Assembly: GCA_031415655.1 (NCBI GenBank)
Contig: JANOSD010000056.1
Location: forward strand, 1 to 64,000
DNA from: JAKOVR01 sp031415655
Lineage (GTDB): Bacteria > Actinomycetota > Acidimicrobiia > Acidimicrobiales > Acidimicrobilacustridaceae
Direction: 5' to 3'
DNA: 64,000 nt
Shown here: piece by piece, positions 50,173 through 58,577 of the stretch
How positions within the stretch are numbered: the stretch's first letter is position 1
Layout: every line of letters starts with the position of its first letter
Notes under the pieces: generated by a model
The model's database searches: none
The model's input: the letters and a program-made list of their open reading frames with translations, nothing else
Told to the model about the DNA's origin: nothing
Translations under genes and position numbers: made by a program

Positions 50173-51258
50173 ATGAAGCACTCGACGACCGGCCAGCGGC
50201 CCGTCCGCACCTTCGCCGCCACGACCCTCACCGCGATACTCGTGACCACGAGCGTGCTCGCGGTGACGTCCTCGGAAGCGGAGGCCATTGCCACGGGCAT
50301 CCGCATCTCCGGAACGGGGGGTGACGGCGTACGCCTGCGTAGCGCACCAAACACCTCGTCGGGTTCCTTGGCCATCATCCCCGAAGGGGCCAGCCCGGAC
50401 ATTCACTGTTTCACCTACGGCACCATGGTGGGGAACGTGAACGTGTGGTTCAAGGCGACGTACGCCGGCAAGACCGGCTTCTTCGCCTCGTACTACGACA
50501 ACAGCTCCTACCGCAACGAGGCCGAACTCACCGCCAAGTACAAGGTCCCCAAGTGCGGCGCCGCGGCTCCCGCTCCAGCCCCGCCGCCGTCCAATGGCCC
50601 TACTCGCCCAACCGGCGAGGTAGGCCTGGCGAACCGAGGGACATTTAAGCCACCAAGACCCCGTCAGGCGATTTCGTCCTCCGCGGCGGTTGTGGCGGCG
50701 AGGGCTTCGTTCAATTCCTACATAGCGGTCCTCGATCGCGCCAATCATCACAACGCCGAAAGCCTTGCCCGTCACTACCTGAGCGCCGCGGGAAGCGAGC
50801 GCGGGTTCCCAATTGGTGATTTGATCTGGCACGAACGCCCCTTGTGGGGGGCCATGGAGTGGCAACTTCGTCACAACGCAATGGCGGCCTACAAGTCGGT
50901 GGCGTCGTCATCTTCCGACAAGGCAGCGTTGGCTTCCTTTACGAGTGGTTGGGTTCCGTACTCCGCTGGATGCTGCGACGATTGGTACTGGTCATTGCAC
51001 AGTTTCAGCTTCGCCGTGCGCGGAGACGTGTGGATCGGGCCGAGGAACGCCTCTGGATTCCGCCAGGTACAGGTTCGATACCGCGCTGCGATCTACGACA
51101 AATACGACTTCAACTCGGAACCCCGAGGAGCCCGCCTACTGGCAGACAAGGGACAGGCTGCTGAGTTCGTCGTGTCGCAACACACACGTACGGTCTACTC
51201 CTCGACCACCGATGCGAGCGCCCAGGCGAAGATCGGGTCGATGCCATTTGAGTGGTGA
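50173..51258 (+). CDS. Secreted protein with bacterial SH3-like domain
   Basis: A signal peptide opens the protein (FAATTLTAILVTTSVLAVTS, likely cut after SEAEA). Residues 45-130 look like an SH3b domain (DGVRLRSAPNTSSGSLAIIP, VNVWFKATYAGKTGFFASYY). A Pro-rich hinge (APAPAPPPSNGP) leads to a ~200-residue helical C-terminal domain without a recognised family (HHNAESLARHYLSAAGSERG). SH3b domains usually bind cell-wall peptides, so an exported wall-associated protein is likely. The ATG at 50173 is preceded by GGGAGC. It is transcribed in the same direction as the unknown gene upstream. Confidence 0.7.
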   Translation: MKHSTTGQRPVRTFAATTLTAILVTTSVLAVTSSEAEAIATGIRISGTGGDGVRLRSAPNTSSGSLAIIPEGASPDIHCFTYGTMVGNVNVWFKATYAGKTGFFASYYDNSSYRNEAELTAKYKVPKCGAAAPAPAPPPSNGPTRPTGEVGLANRGTFKPPRPRQAISSSAAVVAARASFNSYIAVLDRANHHNAESLARHYLSAAGSERGFPIGDLIWHERPLWGAMEWQLRHNAMAAYKSVASSSSDKAALASFTSGWVPYSAGCCDDWYWSLHSFSFAVRGDVWIGPRNASGFRQVQVRYRAAIYDKYDFNSEPRGARLLADKGQAAEFVVSQHTRTVYSSTTDASAQAKIGSMPFEW

Positions 51259-51334
51259 CCACCGACATATCTGACGTCCGGCAGCAGTTGCGATGGCCAT
51301 CGCCGGCCCGCCGAGGTCGAGTTCCACCCCTCCC

Positions 51335-52504
51335 TTACAACGTTTGGCGGCGGACGAAGTCGGCCATGCCGGGGACGGTGAAGGCGATGTGGCCTCGCTC
51401 GGCGGCGTAGAGCAGGCCTTTCTTTATGAGCTCGGATCGGGCGACGCTGAGCTCGCTCGGACGGCGGTTCAACCGTTGGGCAACGGCGGTCGTGGAGCTT
51501 GGTTCGTCCCCACCTTCGGCGACGGCCCGAAGGTACGCCTGTTGCGCTGGCGTAGCTCGTTCCCATCGCGAACCGTAGAAGCCGGAATCGAGTTCTTGGC
51601 GGGCGGCGAGCACGCCGACCTCGGCGTCGGCCAGCACGATCGGGTTGTGGCTCGCGTAGCGCCAAACCATGTTCCCGTAGACCTGTAGGAAATAGGGATA
51701 GCCAGCCGACACGTCGGTGATCAGGGCGAGTGCCGGGGAGTCCCACTCCACGTGGTTGTTGTGCGCGGGGACAGTGAGTGCGTCGGCGGCAGCATCCGGG
51801 CCGAGGGGACCGACGGGGATGTATTCGAAAAGGCGCTCTGCGTAGGACTTCGCCTCGGTAAGCGCCACGGGGAGGTTCGGTAGGCCGGCACCCACCAGGA
51901 GGAACGGCAAGTCGAGTTGGCCCGTCTCGTGGCACGCCGCCGATATGGCCGCCAGTTCGGCACGGGCGAGGTCTTGCATCTCGTCGATGAGCAAGAGCAC
52001 CCCAACTGATTGATCGGCCGCCGCACGCGCGAGTTCGGTGGCGAGTTCGGTGAGGTCGGTCTCCAACTCGCCCGTGTCGGCGTGGCCACGTGCCGGTTCC
52101 ACATCGAGACCAAGGGCAAGACCGCCATCCGGCGAGAGCTTGAGCGAGAAGGACTTGAAGACGGCAAGCGCGTGCGAGAGGCGGTCCCGCCGTTCAGTGT
52201 TTCGTGATGCGGCTCGAAGCGCCGGGGCCAGGGCCTGTGCGGCCAGTGCTCCAAGCGGACGGTCGCCGCCGGCCTCAACCTTGGCGACGATCCAGTGCCG
52301 CAGTTCAGCCCTTCGGCGGAACTCGTTCAGGAGCACCGTCTTGCCAACTCCCCGTAGCCCAGAGAGGATCAATCCCCGATCGGTGCGGCCGCTCTCGATT
52401 CGCTCGATGATGGCGTCGAAACGACGCAATTCCGGCTCGCGACCGGCGAGTTCGGGTGGGCGCCGGCCGGCTCCGGGCGAATACGGGTTCAGACCGTCGT
52501 CCAT
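51335..52504 (-). CDS. AAA/Orc1-type STAND-like ATPase
   Basis: The protein opens NPYSPGAGRRPPELAGREPE, the usual front of archaeal-type AAA_16 ATPases. Walker A is LILSGLRGVGKTVLLNEF and Walker B is SVGVLLLIDEMQDLARAEL. The sensor strand is FLLVGAGLPNLP. A winged helix closes the protein (PSSTTAVAQRLNRRPSELSV then KGLLYAAERGHIAFTVPGMA). Length is 389 residues. Such proteins are usually isolated and thought to be regulators or defence sensors; the role is unknown. A 16-base perfect inverted repeat lies just upstream of the ATG and suggests autoregulation through the winged helix. Confidence 0.8.
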   Translation of the reverse strand: MDDGLNPYSPGAGRRPPELAGREPELRRFDAIIERIESGRTDRGLILSGLRGVGKTVLLNEFRRRAELRHWIVAKVEAGGDRPLGALAAQALAPALRAASRNTERRDRLSHALAVFKSFSLKLSPDGGLALGLDVEPARGHADTGELETDLTELATELARAAADQSVGVLLLIDEMQDLARAELAAISAACHETGQLDLPFLLVGAGLPNLPVALTEAKSYAERLFEYIPVGPLGPDAAADALTVPAHNNHVEWDSPALALITDVSAGYPYFLQVYGNMVWRYASHNPIVLADAEVGVLAARQELDSGFYGSRWERATPAQQAYLRAVAEGGDEPSSTTAVAQRLNRRPSELSVARSELIKKGLLYAAERGHIAFTVPGMADFVRRQTL

Positions 52505-52514
52505 GTATAAGACT

Positions 52515-52555
52515 CTATAAGGCCGTATAACGGATTTTCTTATACGGCCTTATAG
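52515..52555. promoter_or_regulatory. Operator with 16-base perfect inverted arms
   Basis: CTATAAGGCCGTATAA (52515-52530) and TTATACGGCCTTATAG (52540-52555), 9-base spacer. TATAAG recurs at 52505. The AT-rich arms stand out from the surrounding GC-rich DNA and include possible -10 boxes. The element lies directly before the AAA ATPase start. Confidence 0.65.
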
Positions 52556-52579
52556 ATCCTTAGAGAACGGCCACTGGTC

Positions 52580-53077
52580 CTATTCCATTGACGATCGTGC
52601 TGTGGCTGGCGAACCCGCGGCCGCAACAGCGACGAGCAGCGAAACCGCAATCAGAGCGAGCGCGAGCAGGAGCAGGTCGTTCGTCCTCGCGGCCTGGGCC
52701 AGGCGGTCTTCACTCTGTAGCGCCTGAATCTCCAAGAGATCGCGGGCCACCCACCCGTTCACCACCTGTTGCTGCGGGGCACTCTCGGCGAGGAGGGCGT
52801 CGACGCGACGTTCGGCCAACACGTTCTCGACGTCGGCCCGACGAGCAATCGGCGCCGACGCAGCATGTCCCGCCAGCGCCGCGATCGGGAGCCCTACCGC
52901 CGCAATCACCGCGATCAGGGCGACGGCGAGCGGAAGGCCGCGCCCACGGGCTGACCCGGCGCTCTGTCCCGCCGGTGTCGCCGGCGGGGAGGCGGGGAAT
53001 GGTGGCGGCGTGAATTCGGGGGTCGGCGATGCGGCGATCGAAGGGTGGGCCGGGGGTGGGGAGAAGGGGGTGTGCAT
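52580..53077 (-). CDS. Small membrane protein with Pro-rich head
   Basis: The 165-residue protein has a Pro-rich first 40 residues (FSPPPAHPSIAASPTPEFTP), one helix (LPLAVALIAVIAAVGLPIAA), a ~70-residue outer or inner loop (VNGWVARDLLEIQALQSEDR) and a second helix (LLLLALALIAVSLLVAVAAA). No family is recognised. It lies immediately upstream, on the same strand, of the AAA ATPase gene but on the far side of the operator, so cotranscription is possible only by read-through. It could be a membrane partner of the neighbouring ATPases; this is only inference. Confidence 0.6.
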   Translation of the reverse strand: MHTPFSPPPAHPSIAASPTPEFTPPPFPASPPATPAGQSAGSARGRGLPLAVALIAVIAAVGLPIAALAGHAASAPIARRADVENVLAERRVDALLAESAPQQQVVNGWVARDLLEIQALQSEDRLAQAARTNDLLLLALALIAVSLLVAVAAAGSPATARSSME

Positions 53078-53390
53078 AGCGAAGCTCTCTACCGGTTTGA
53101 CCGTCGGCAGTTCGACGGGCCGTTCTCTGGCCTTGGTCTGGTACGAGTGGGCTGTGACAAGGCGGCGCAGGGGTTCGTCGCCCGATGCCCTCGCGATCGC
53201 GCTGGTCGATTCACTGAGAGGCGGTCAGTGATCCGGATGTCGTGCCGAGATCGCCGACTCCGGCCAACGCGTCAACGAGCCATTTGGCTCTTCGAACCGC
53301 ACGGTCAGTGGCCATCGCGCACTCGCCATCGCTCTCCGTTGGCACGGCTTCGGCCCCGGCTGCGGCCGGGTGGCAGCGCGTCACCCAGAA
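53078..53390. other. Intergenic stretch, no gene seen
   Basis: No protein-like frame on either strand. It precedes palindromic repeat D. Confidence 0.35.
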
Positions 53391-53470
53391 ATGCTGTGTC
53401 GCTCAGAATGGTGTGCCGCCGAACTTGTGTCGCTCAGCACGACAATGCGCGGCGGAGCGACACAAGTTCG
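53391..53470. repeat. Covarying palindromic repeat, copy D
   Basis: CGAACTTGTGTCGCTC (53420-53435) and GAGCGACACAAGTTCG (53455-53470) pair perfectly over 16 bases. Relative to copies C and E, ACCTGT became ACTTGT and the opposite arm ACAGGT became ACAAGT, a compensating change. The block CGACAATGCGCGGCG is shared with copy C. Confidence 0.9.
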
Positions 53471-53504
53471 CTGCTCCGAACCGGACGGAGGCCGTTGGTC
53501 GTTT

Positions 53505-54893
53505 TCAGGCGGTGCCGAACAGGTCGTTGGCGGTGAACGTCAGGGTGTTGGGCGAGGCTCTGGTGACGGTGGAACGGGCGGCGATGGTGTAGCGGACATC
53601 GGCGGGGTCGATCCCGAGCCCGTCTCGAACCTTTTGCCGCAACGAGGTCTCGATCGAGCGGCCGTCAACCGACTTTGCCCATTTGGCTTCGCCGACCAAT
53701 GCGGGGCGAGACGATCGGCCGCTCAGGCAGAGCGCGTCGATCTCGTTGACGTTCGTGCCGTCCCACCACGGCCCGATGGCCACGATTGGCTCACCGTCGG
53801 GGCCGACGAGCTGGTCGTCGGAAGCGAGCCGGCGGAGGTGGGCTCGAAACGCCTCCTCCCACACAAGGCCCATGTGGTCGTCGATCTCGGTGAGCAATAC
53901 CTTGGCGATGGGCTGCCCGAGGCCGCGCTCGATCTCCGTTCGATGTTTCGCGACTACGCCCAGCGAGAACGCCACGAACGGATCGATGATTCGGTAGGAG
54001 CGCCGTCGACTGCGTTCCGATTGTCCGACCGGAGCGAGGCGTTCGATCATGCGAAGTTCGATGAGCCGGTCAAGCGTACGGGTAGGCTCGGCGCGGACGA
54101 AGTCCTTCAGCTCGTTGTGGGTGGTTCGTCCGTTGGCGATCCCAGTGAGGACCTGCGCCGCAAACTCGCCGCCGTCGATGTCGGTGCGGAGTACGAGATC
54201 GAGCTCGGTGAGGAGCCGGGCGCCGGGTTCGCACAGGAGTCGCCGAACGTTCATCGCCACCGATGCCTGCTGGTCCCACCACGAAAGGTAAAGCGGCATC
54301 CCTCCCACGATTCCATACGCAAGCGCTCGGTCGGCCGGTGTGAGCGAGCGCAACATCTTTGCGGCGTCGTGCGGGTCAAACGGGTGGAGCAGCAACGCAA
54401 GGTCGAAACGGCCATACAGCGGCTGTCGTTCTTCCTGCATCGCCTGCATGTAGCGCACCGCCGAACCGCAGAGGAGGAGTCGAAGCGAGCGGTTGTTTCC
54501 CGTGCGATCGAGGAACGCTCGAATGATTCCCGGGAGACCCGGGCTTGAAGCGACCAGGTCGGGGAACTCGTCGAGTACCACGAGGAGGGGGGAATCGGCG
54601 GTGCGTTGCGCGAGGTCGTCGAAGGCATCGTCCCAGTTCGTGTACGGCCGGGCCAGCAGGTCGCGGGTGCCCGTGCGGTCGACGGCCGCTACCGACAGGG
54701 TGAGCAGCCGCAGTTCCTCGAGTTCTCCACGCACGGCCCCGCTATGAAAGACGCATCGTTTGTGGGCACTGAAACGCTCGAGGAGCGCCGTCTTCCCAAC
54801 TCGCCGTCGCCCCCAAACCACGCCAGCCCGGCGGTCGTTCGCCCACCAGTGTTCGAGCGCCGCAAGTTCCTTGACTCGGTTGATGAATACCAC
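53505..54893 (-). CDS. Archaeal-type ATPase with DUF234 nuclease-like domain
   Basis: The start MVFINRVKELAALEHWW is the family hallmark (F-x-NR-x-EL). Walker A is VVWGRRRVGKTALLERF and Walker B is LLVVLDEFPDLVASS. RLLLCGSAVRYMQAM and AYGIVGGMPLYLSWW follow. The C-terminal DUF234 part has VNEIDALCLSGRSSRPALVG then EAKWAKSVDG, whose D and E-x-K residues resemble a PD-(D/E)XK nuclease. Length is 462 residues, normal. Function of this family is unproven; association with mobile or defence regions is common. A short perfect inverted repeat (54920-54938) lies just upstream and may be its operator. Confidence 0.85.
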   Translation of the reverse strand: MVFINRVKELAALEHWWANDRRAGVVWGRRRVGKTALLERFSAHKRCVFHSGAVRGELEELRLLTLSVAAVDRTGTRDLLARPYTNWDDAFDDLAQRTADSPLLVVLDEFPDLVASSPGLPGIIRAFLDRTGNNRSLRLLLCGSAVRYMQAMQEERQPLYGRFDLALLLHPFDPHDAAKMLRSLTPADRALAYGIVGGMPLYLSWWDQQASVAMNVRRLLCEPGARLLTELDLVLRTDIDGGEFAAQVLTGIANGRTTHNELKDFVRAEPTRTLDRLIELRMIERLAPVGQSERSRRRSYRIIDPFVAFSLGVVAKHRTEIERGLGQPIAKVLLTEIDDHMGLVWEEAFRAHLRRLASDDQLVGPDGEPIVAIGPWWDGTNVNEIDALCLSGRSSRPALVGEAKWAKSVDGRSIETSLRQKVRDGLGIDPADVRYTIAARSTVTRASPNTLTFTANDLFGTA

Positions 54894-54919
54894 GAACGAA
54901 CTCTAACTGACAGCAACTG

Positions 54920-54938
54920 CTACTTACAGCGGGTGTAA
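54920..54938. promoter_or_regulatory. Inverted repeat upstream of the DUF234 ATPase gene
   Basis: ACTTACA-GCGGG-TGTAAGT, 7-base perfect arms, 27 bases before the ATG at 54893 (minus strand). Confidence 0.45.
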
Positions 54939-54951
54939 GTAACGCTCAGTG

Positions 54952-55268
54952 TCAGGAGAGTTCGGCGATGGACCCGACGAGTTCCACCGGGCGTTGGCGA
55001 AGACGAGCGGTACGCAAGGAGAACGCGCCCGATTGCAGTACGGCGGCATCGAACGAGACCGGCCGTCGAATCGGATGGAGGCGGCGAGGCGGCGAGTGAG
55101 ATCGGCTGCGGCCTCTCGGGAGGAGAACCCACCGAGGGCCGGCACCGTCTCCTTGCACCAACGGTCCTCGGTCTGACTGCGGATCGTTTCCAATGCAGGA
55201 TCGTTGAGCAAGTCGTCCTCATCGAGGACGTCGTCGTCCTCCCCCCGTTCAGCCAGAAAACGCACCAA
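54952..55268 (-). pseudogene. Remnant of a SEC-C-associated domain gene
   Basis: From a GTG at 55268 the frame reads FLAERGEDDDVLDEDDLLND then RWCKETVPALGGFSSREAAA and DLTRR, which matches a 'W-x2-E-x-VPALGG-x-(S/T)xR-x-AAA-D-x-TRR' domain often found in SEC-C proteins. After that the frame becomes unlike protein. A neighbouring frame gives DAAVLQSGAFSLRTARLRQ, so a frameshift is likely. No upstream start with a ribosome site was found. Confidence 0.45.
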
Positions 55269-55342
55269 TCTGCGTGGCCCGAATCACCGCTCAACCCAGC
55301 GCGGCGCGGGGGCTGGCGAAAGCCTTCGCCTTTGAAGGCATC

Positions 55343-57148
55343 TCAGGAGGGGCCGGCAGGGGGCGGTCGGGGTGGACCCCAGTACCCCTCCGGTGGAGGT
55401 TCAGACGGCGGCACACCGTGCGGACGAGTTGGACCAGTCGCCCCGGGTCGACCTGTCACTCCGGGTGGACCCGTCACTCCGGGTGGACCGGGTGGACCCG
55501 TCACTCCGGGTGGACCCGTCACTCCGGGTGGACCAGTCAGACCGGATGGAACGGGTGGCCAGGGTGGACCGGGTGCGTCCCAGTATCCCGCTGGCGGTGA
55601 GGCTCCCCAAGGTATCGGTGCCGCGTGGCGCGGTGGATCTGACGCGGCATGGTCTCCCCCGGATCCGGCGACGGCGAACGCCACCCCTACGAGCATTGCC
55701 ATGTACATGCCCGCAAAGAACAGCAACATCGGCACTTCCGGCCGGAACAACCCGGCGGCCACAGACGCAGCGGGGATTGCAATAAGGAAACCAGCAGCAA
55801 CGCCCATCCAGACCACGACTATTCCGGCCCGCCAGCTCCGGTGGCGAGACCGTTGGATCGCAAGTACCACGGTTGTGCCGACCGCCGCCATCGTCACGAG
55901 CGTGAGGGTGATCCAGGGAACAGGTGGCGGGTACTCCTTCCCCGAGATCGACCGATCAGCTCCGAGTACACGTTCCGGTACCCACGTGCCGGACGGCTCG
56001 CGTCGCAAGACCCCTGACCCGCCGAACGCTGCCACGGCCACGTCGACTCCGTCCACTGACGCCACGTCGATCGAACCGAGATAGTCGTTGCGGTGGTGCC
56101 AACCCGATTGGGTCAGGCGGCGAAGGTCGGCGTCGGCAAGGAGAAACTCCCTGACCTCGGTGCCGCCGGAGATCGACCGTCGGTGAATCGAGGCCTGACT
56201 CCGAATAACGAAACAATCGGTGATCCCGCATGTTTCGATACGTGTTTGCAGCGGGATGGTTGCGTAGACCGTCCCGGTGCCCGGGGTGGTGGCGTTGGGC
56301 TCGGCGCGCGGCGGGTTGGTCAAGATCGTGTCCGGTCTGGAGGCCAAGGTGGTGGCGCTGTCGTTCGAGCTCCTCGACGATGTGCCGCCTGATGTACCGC
56401 TCGGTCCGCCGCCCGATATTGTGCTCGGGGCCGCCGATGCACCGGGGCGGGTTCCGGCAGTAACCAGTGTGCTGCCCGCACGCGGCGCTCCGACCGCGGT
56501 CCAGGTTCGTCCGCCGTCCGCGCTCTTGGCCCAGGCCGGCTGTCCCGTGGTCCCTGCGGTCCCCCCGGTAACTGCCGCGAAGAAGAATCCATCCTCGACC
56601 ACGATCGCCGATACCGACGGATCCGGTGACTTGCTCGTCCCTGTGGTGGCGAAGACCGCTGCGCACACGCACACCATCCGAACGGCCACTTGGCCATGTC
56701 GCCGTTCGCCGTTCCTCCGTCCTTCCGAGGAATCGGGCCTGATGGTTTGGCGGTGTCCGCGCACCGATCGGGCGCCGTCCGACGTAGCGAACGATCTCGC
56801 CCCTCCGGCTTCGGCCCGAACGACCCAACACGAAGGGAGCAGCACAGCGAGGGCCAGCAGGTCGGTGGGGTCGCGCACCGTGACACCACCCAGCAGTGGA
56901 GCGGCCAGCTCGGCGATACCCGGCATCACCTTGAGCATCGTGAAGCCGACCACCGTGAGCGCGAAGCCGGTTCGTCGGCCCAGAACAACTGCGACCAGGG
57001 TCGCGATCATGGCCACTCCGGCGACATCGCTGAGCTTTCCGGTGGCCGTCCCCGGGTAGGCGACCTTCAATACGCGGTCGTTCAGCAGGAGCACAGCGAT
57101 GCTTGCCACGAACGCCGGGTGAGCCAGCACCGCCGATCGGGCGCGCAT
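55343..57148 (-). CDS. Multi-pass membrane protein with collagen-like tail
   Basis: The N-terminus has three or four helices (AFVASIAVLLLNDRVLKVAY, TGKLSDVAGVAMIATLVAVV, LLALAVLLPSCWVV). A ~220-residue Ser/Thr/Gly-rich exported loop follows with a BNR-like ADGGRTWTAVG. Three more helices (WITLTLVTMAAVGTTVVLAI, IVVVWMGVAAGFLIAIPAAS, MLLFFAGMYMAMLVGVAFAV) precede a ~70-residue tail of Gly-X-Y triplets such as GPPGVTGPPGVTGPPGPPG. Collagen-like repeats next to an inner-membrane protein are unusual. The ATG at 57148 is preferred to a TTG two codons earlier. No family is recognised for the whole protein. Confidence 0.7.
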   Translation of the reverse strand: MRARSAVLAHPAFVASIAVLLLNDRVLKVAYPGTATGKLSDVAGVAMIATLVAVVLGRRTGFALTVVGFTMLKVMPGIAELAAPLLGGVTVRDPTDLLALAVLLPSCWVVRAEAGGARSFATSDGARSVRGHRQTIRPDSSEGRRNGERRHGQVAVRMVCVCAAVFATTGTSKSPDPSVSAIVVEDGFFFAAVTGGTAGTTGQPAWAKSADGGRTWTAVGAPRAGSTLVTAGTRPGASAAPSTISGGGPSGTSGGTSSRSSNDSATTLASRPDTILTNPPRAEPNATTPGTGTVYATIPLQTRIETCGITDCFVIRSQASIHRRSISGGTEVREFLLADADLRRLTQSGWHHRNDYLGSIDVASVDGVDVAVAAFGGSGVLRREPSGTWVPERVLGADRSISGKEYPPPVPWITLTLVTMAAVGTTVVLAIQRSRHRSWRAGIVVVWMGVAAGFLIAIPAASVAAGLFRPEVPMLLFFAGMYMAMLVGVAFAVAGSGGDHAASDPPRHAAPIPWGASPPAGYWDAPGPPWPPVPSGLTGPPGVTGPPGVTGPPGPPGVTGPPGVTGRPGATGPTRPHGVPPSEPPPEGYWGPPRPPPAGPS

Positions 57149-57252
57149 CGCCAACAGGAAGGTGTGTAGCGCGTGAATGTGGCCAGCGTAGGAGCGGAAC
57201 CGAGTGACGGTCCCGTCACCCGGTTGCGCCCACCCGGATGCGGTGCAGGCGA

Positions 57253-57297
57253 ACCTGTGTCGCTCAGCCGCGGATTGCCGTGCTCAGCGACACAGGT
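57253..57297. repeat. Covarying palindromic repeat, copy E
   Basis: ACCTGTGTCGCT (57253-57264) and AGCGACACAGGT (57286-57297) pair perfectly. A third half-arm AGCGACGCAGGTTC follows at 57301. It lies in the gap between two divergent genes, upstream of the DUF2817 peptidase gene. Confidence 0.8.
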
Positions 57298-57368
57298 CTC
57301 AGCGACGCAGGTTCTGGGGCACGCAGGATTCGGGGCAAGCGGCTCCGGCCGTGGGGCATGATCGGAGC

Positions 57369-58457
57369 ATGCCTATCGATCATCTGCCGCTCACCTACGA
57401 CGAATGTCGGGCCCGCTTCCGCCGGGCCGTCACCGTGGCCGGGCTCGACCTGGCCCCGCACACGATCGCCGCTCGTGGTCGAGACGGCCAGGACCTCACC
57501 ATCGACGTGGTGCAGATCGGTGCACCGGCGCCTCGCCGGGCCTTGATCGTGCAGTCCGGGGTGCACGGCGTGGAGGGGTTCATCGGATCCACCTTGCAGA
57601 CCGACCTCGTCGCCCGCATCGACCCCGATTCGCTTCCACCCGATATGGCAATCCTGTTGATCCACGCCGTGAACCCGTGGGGCATGAGCTGGTGGCGTCG
57701 ACAAAACGAATCGAACGTCGACCTCAACCGCAACTGGCAACGCAGCGCCGGCGATCCCATCCAAAACGATGCCTACGACGAGCTTCACCCGTTTGCCTGT
57801 CCGGACACACCCACGCTTCCGTCGGTCGACGAGCTGCTCGTTCAGGCGATGACGATGGTGGAGGAACGGGGGATGACCTGGGTGAAGGACGGCATCACCA
57901 AGGGCCAGTACCGCCATGCCGACGGGCTGCACTTCGGTGGTGACCGCACCGAGGAGTCGTGTCGGATCCTGGAGCACCTCGTGCCGGAGCGTCTTGGTAG
58001 TGCGGAGCAGGTGCTCACCATTGACCTGCATACCGGCCACGGCCCCAACGGTGAGGTGACCTTCCTGTCGGATCAGCCGCCCGGCTCCGCGCTAGATCAG
58101 TTCCTCCACGCCAGTTTCCCTGGGTTCCGCATCGAGGCCACGGCCGACAATCCCGATGCGACCACCGGGGAGAAGAGCGGGCAGATCGCCAACAGCTACG
58201 CGTCGGTGCTCCCGAACGCGTCGTGTGTGGCGTCGTCGGTGGAGTTCGGCACGGCCCCCGACACCGAACAGCTCGCCGCCACCTATCTGGAGAGCTGGGT
58301 GCACCGTCACGGCGACCCCGCCAACCCCGAACACGCGGCGGTCACCTGGAACTACCGGTGCTGCTTCACGCCCGACGACTCCGCGTGGGAGACCGTCTCT
58401 CTGCGCGACGGCCGCATCCTGCTCGACCAGGCCGTCGCCGCCGTTGCCACCGGGTGA
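57369..58457 (+). CDS. M14-family (DUF2817) zinc carboxypeptidase-like protein
   Basis: The ATG at 57369 gives MPIDHLPLTYDECRARFRRA. The first zinc site is VQSGVHGVEGFIGSTLQ (H-x2-E type). The arginine/asparagine loop is NESNVDLNRNW, a hallmark of M14 enzymes. The second zinc ligand is in LTIDLHTGHGPNG, and SSVEFGTAPDTEQLA supplies the catalytic Glu. Length is 362 residues, normal for DUF2817. There is no signal peptide, so it acts in the cytosol, probably on a small peptide or peptide-like metabolite; the substrate is unknown. Palindromic repeat E lies in its upstream region. Confidence 0.85.
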   Translation: MPIDHLPLTYDECRARFRRAVTVAGLDLAPHTIAARGRDGQDLTIDVVQIGAPAPRRALIVQSGVHGVEGFIGSTLQTDLVARIDPDSLPPDMAILLIHAVNPWGMSWWRRQNESNVDLNRNWQRSAGDPIQNDAYDELHPFACPDTPTLPSVDELLVQAMTMVEERGMTWVKDGITKGQYRHADGLHFGGDRTEESCRILEHLVPERLGSAEQVLTIDLHTGHGPNGEVTFLSDQPPGSALDQFLHASFPGFRIEATADNPDATTGEKSGQIANSYASVLPNASCVASSVEFGTAPDTEQLAATYLESWVHRHGDPANPEHAAVTWNYRCCFTPDDSAWETVSLRDGRILLDQAVAAVATG

Positions 58458-58510
58458 GCGCCGCTGCGCGCTTGCTGAATGCGGCGCGGCCAGGAATGCT
58501 GCGCGCTTGC

Positions 58511-58577
58511 TGAATGCTGTGCAGACCAACCGGTGACGGTCAGCCGCGCAGAGTCGTGCTCAGCGTCACAGGTTCGT
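58511..58577. repeat. Covarying palindromic repeat, copy F, overlapping mrp
   Basis: AACCGGTGACG and CGTCACAGGTT pair with one mismatch around GTCAGCCGCGCAG-type sequence. On the minus strand the right part encodes the last residues of Mrp (EPVTLSTTLRG) and its stop codon. Just before it GCGCGCTTGCTGAATGC occurs twice (about 58466-58516). Confidence 0.7.

Noticed and set aside
30950..55268. Prophage
   Set aside because: No integrase, terminase, capsid, portal or lysis gene is present; the content is defence and regulatory genes.
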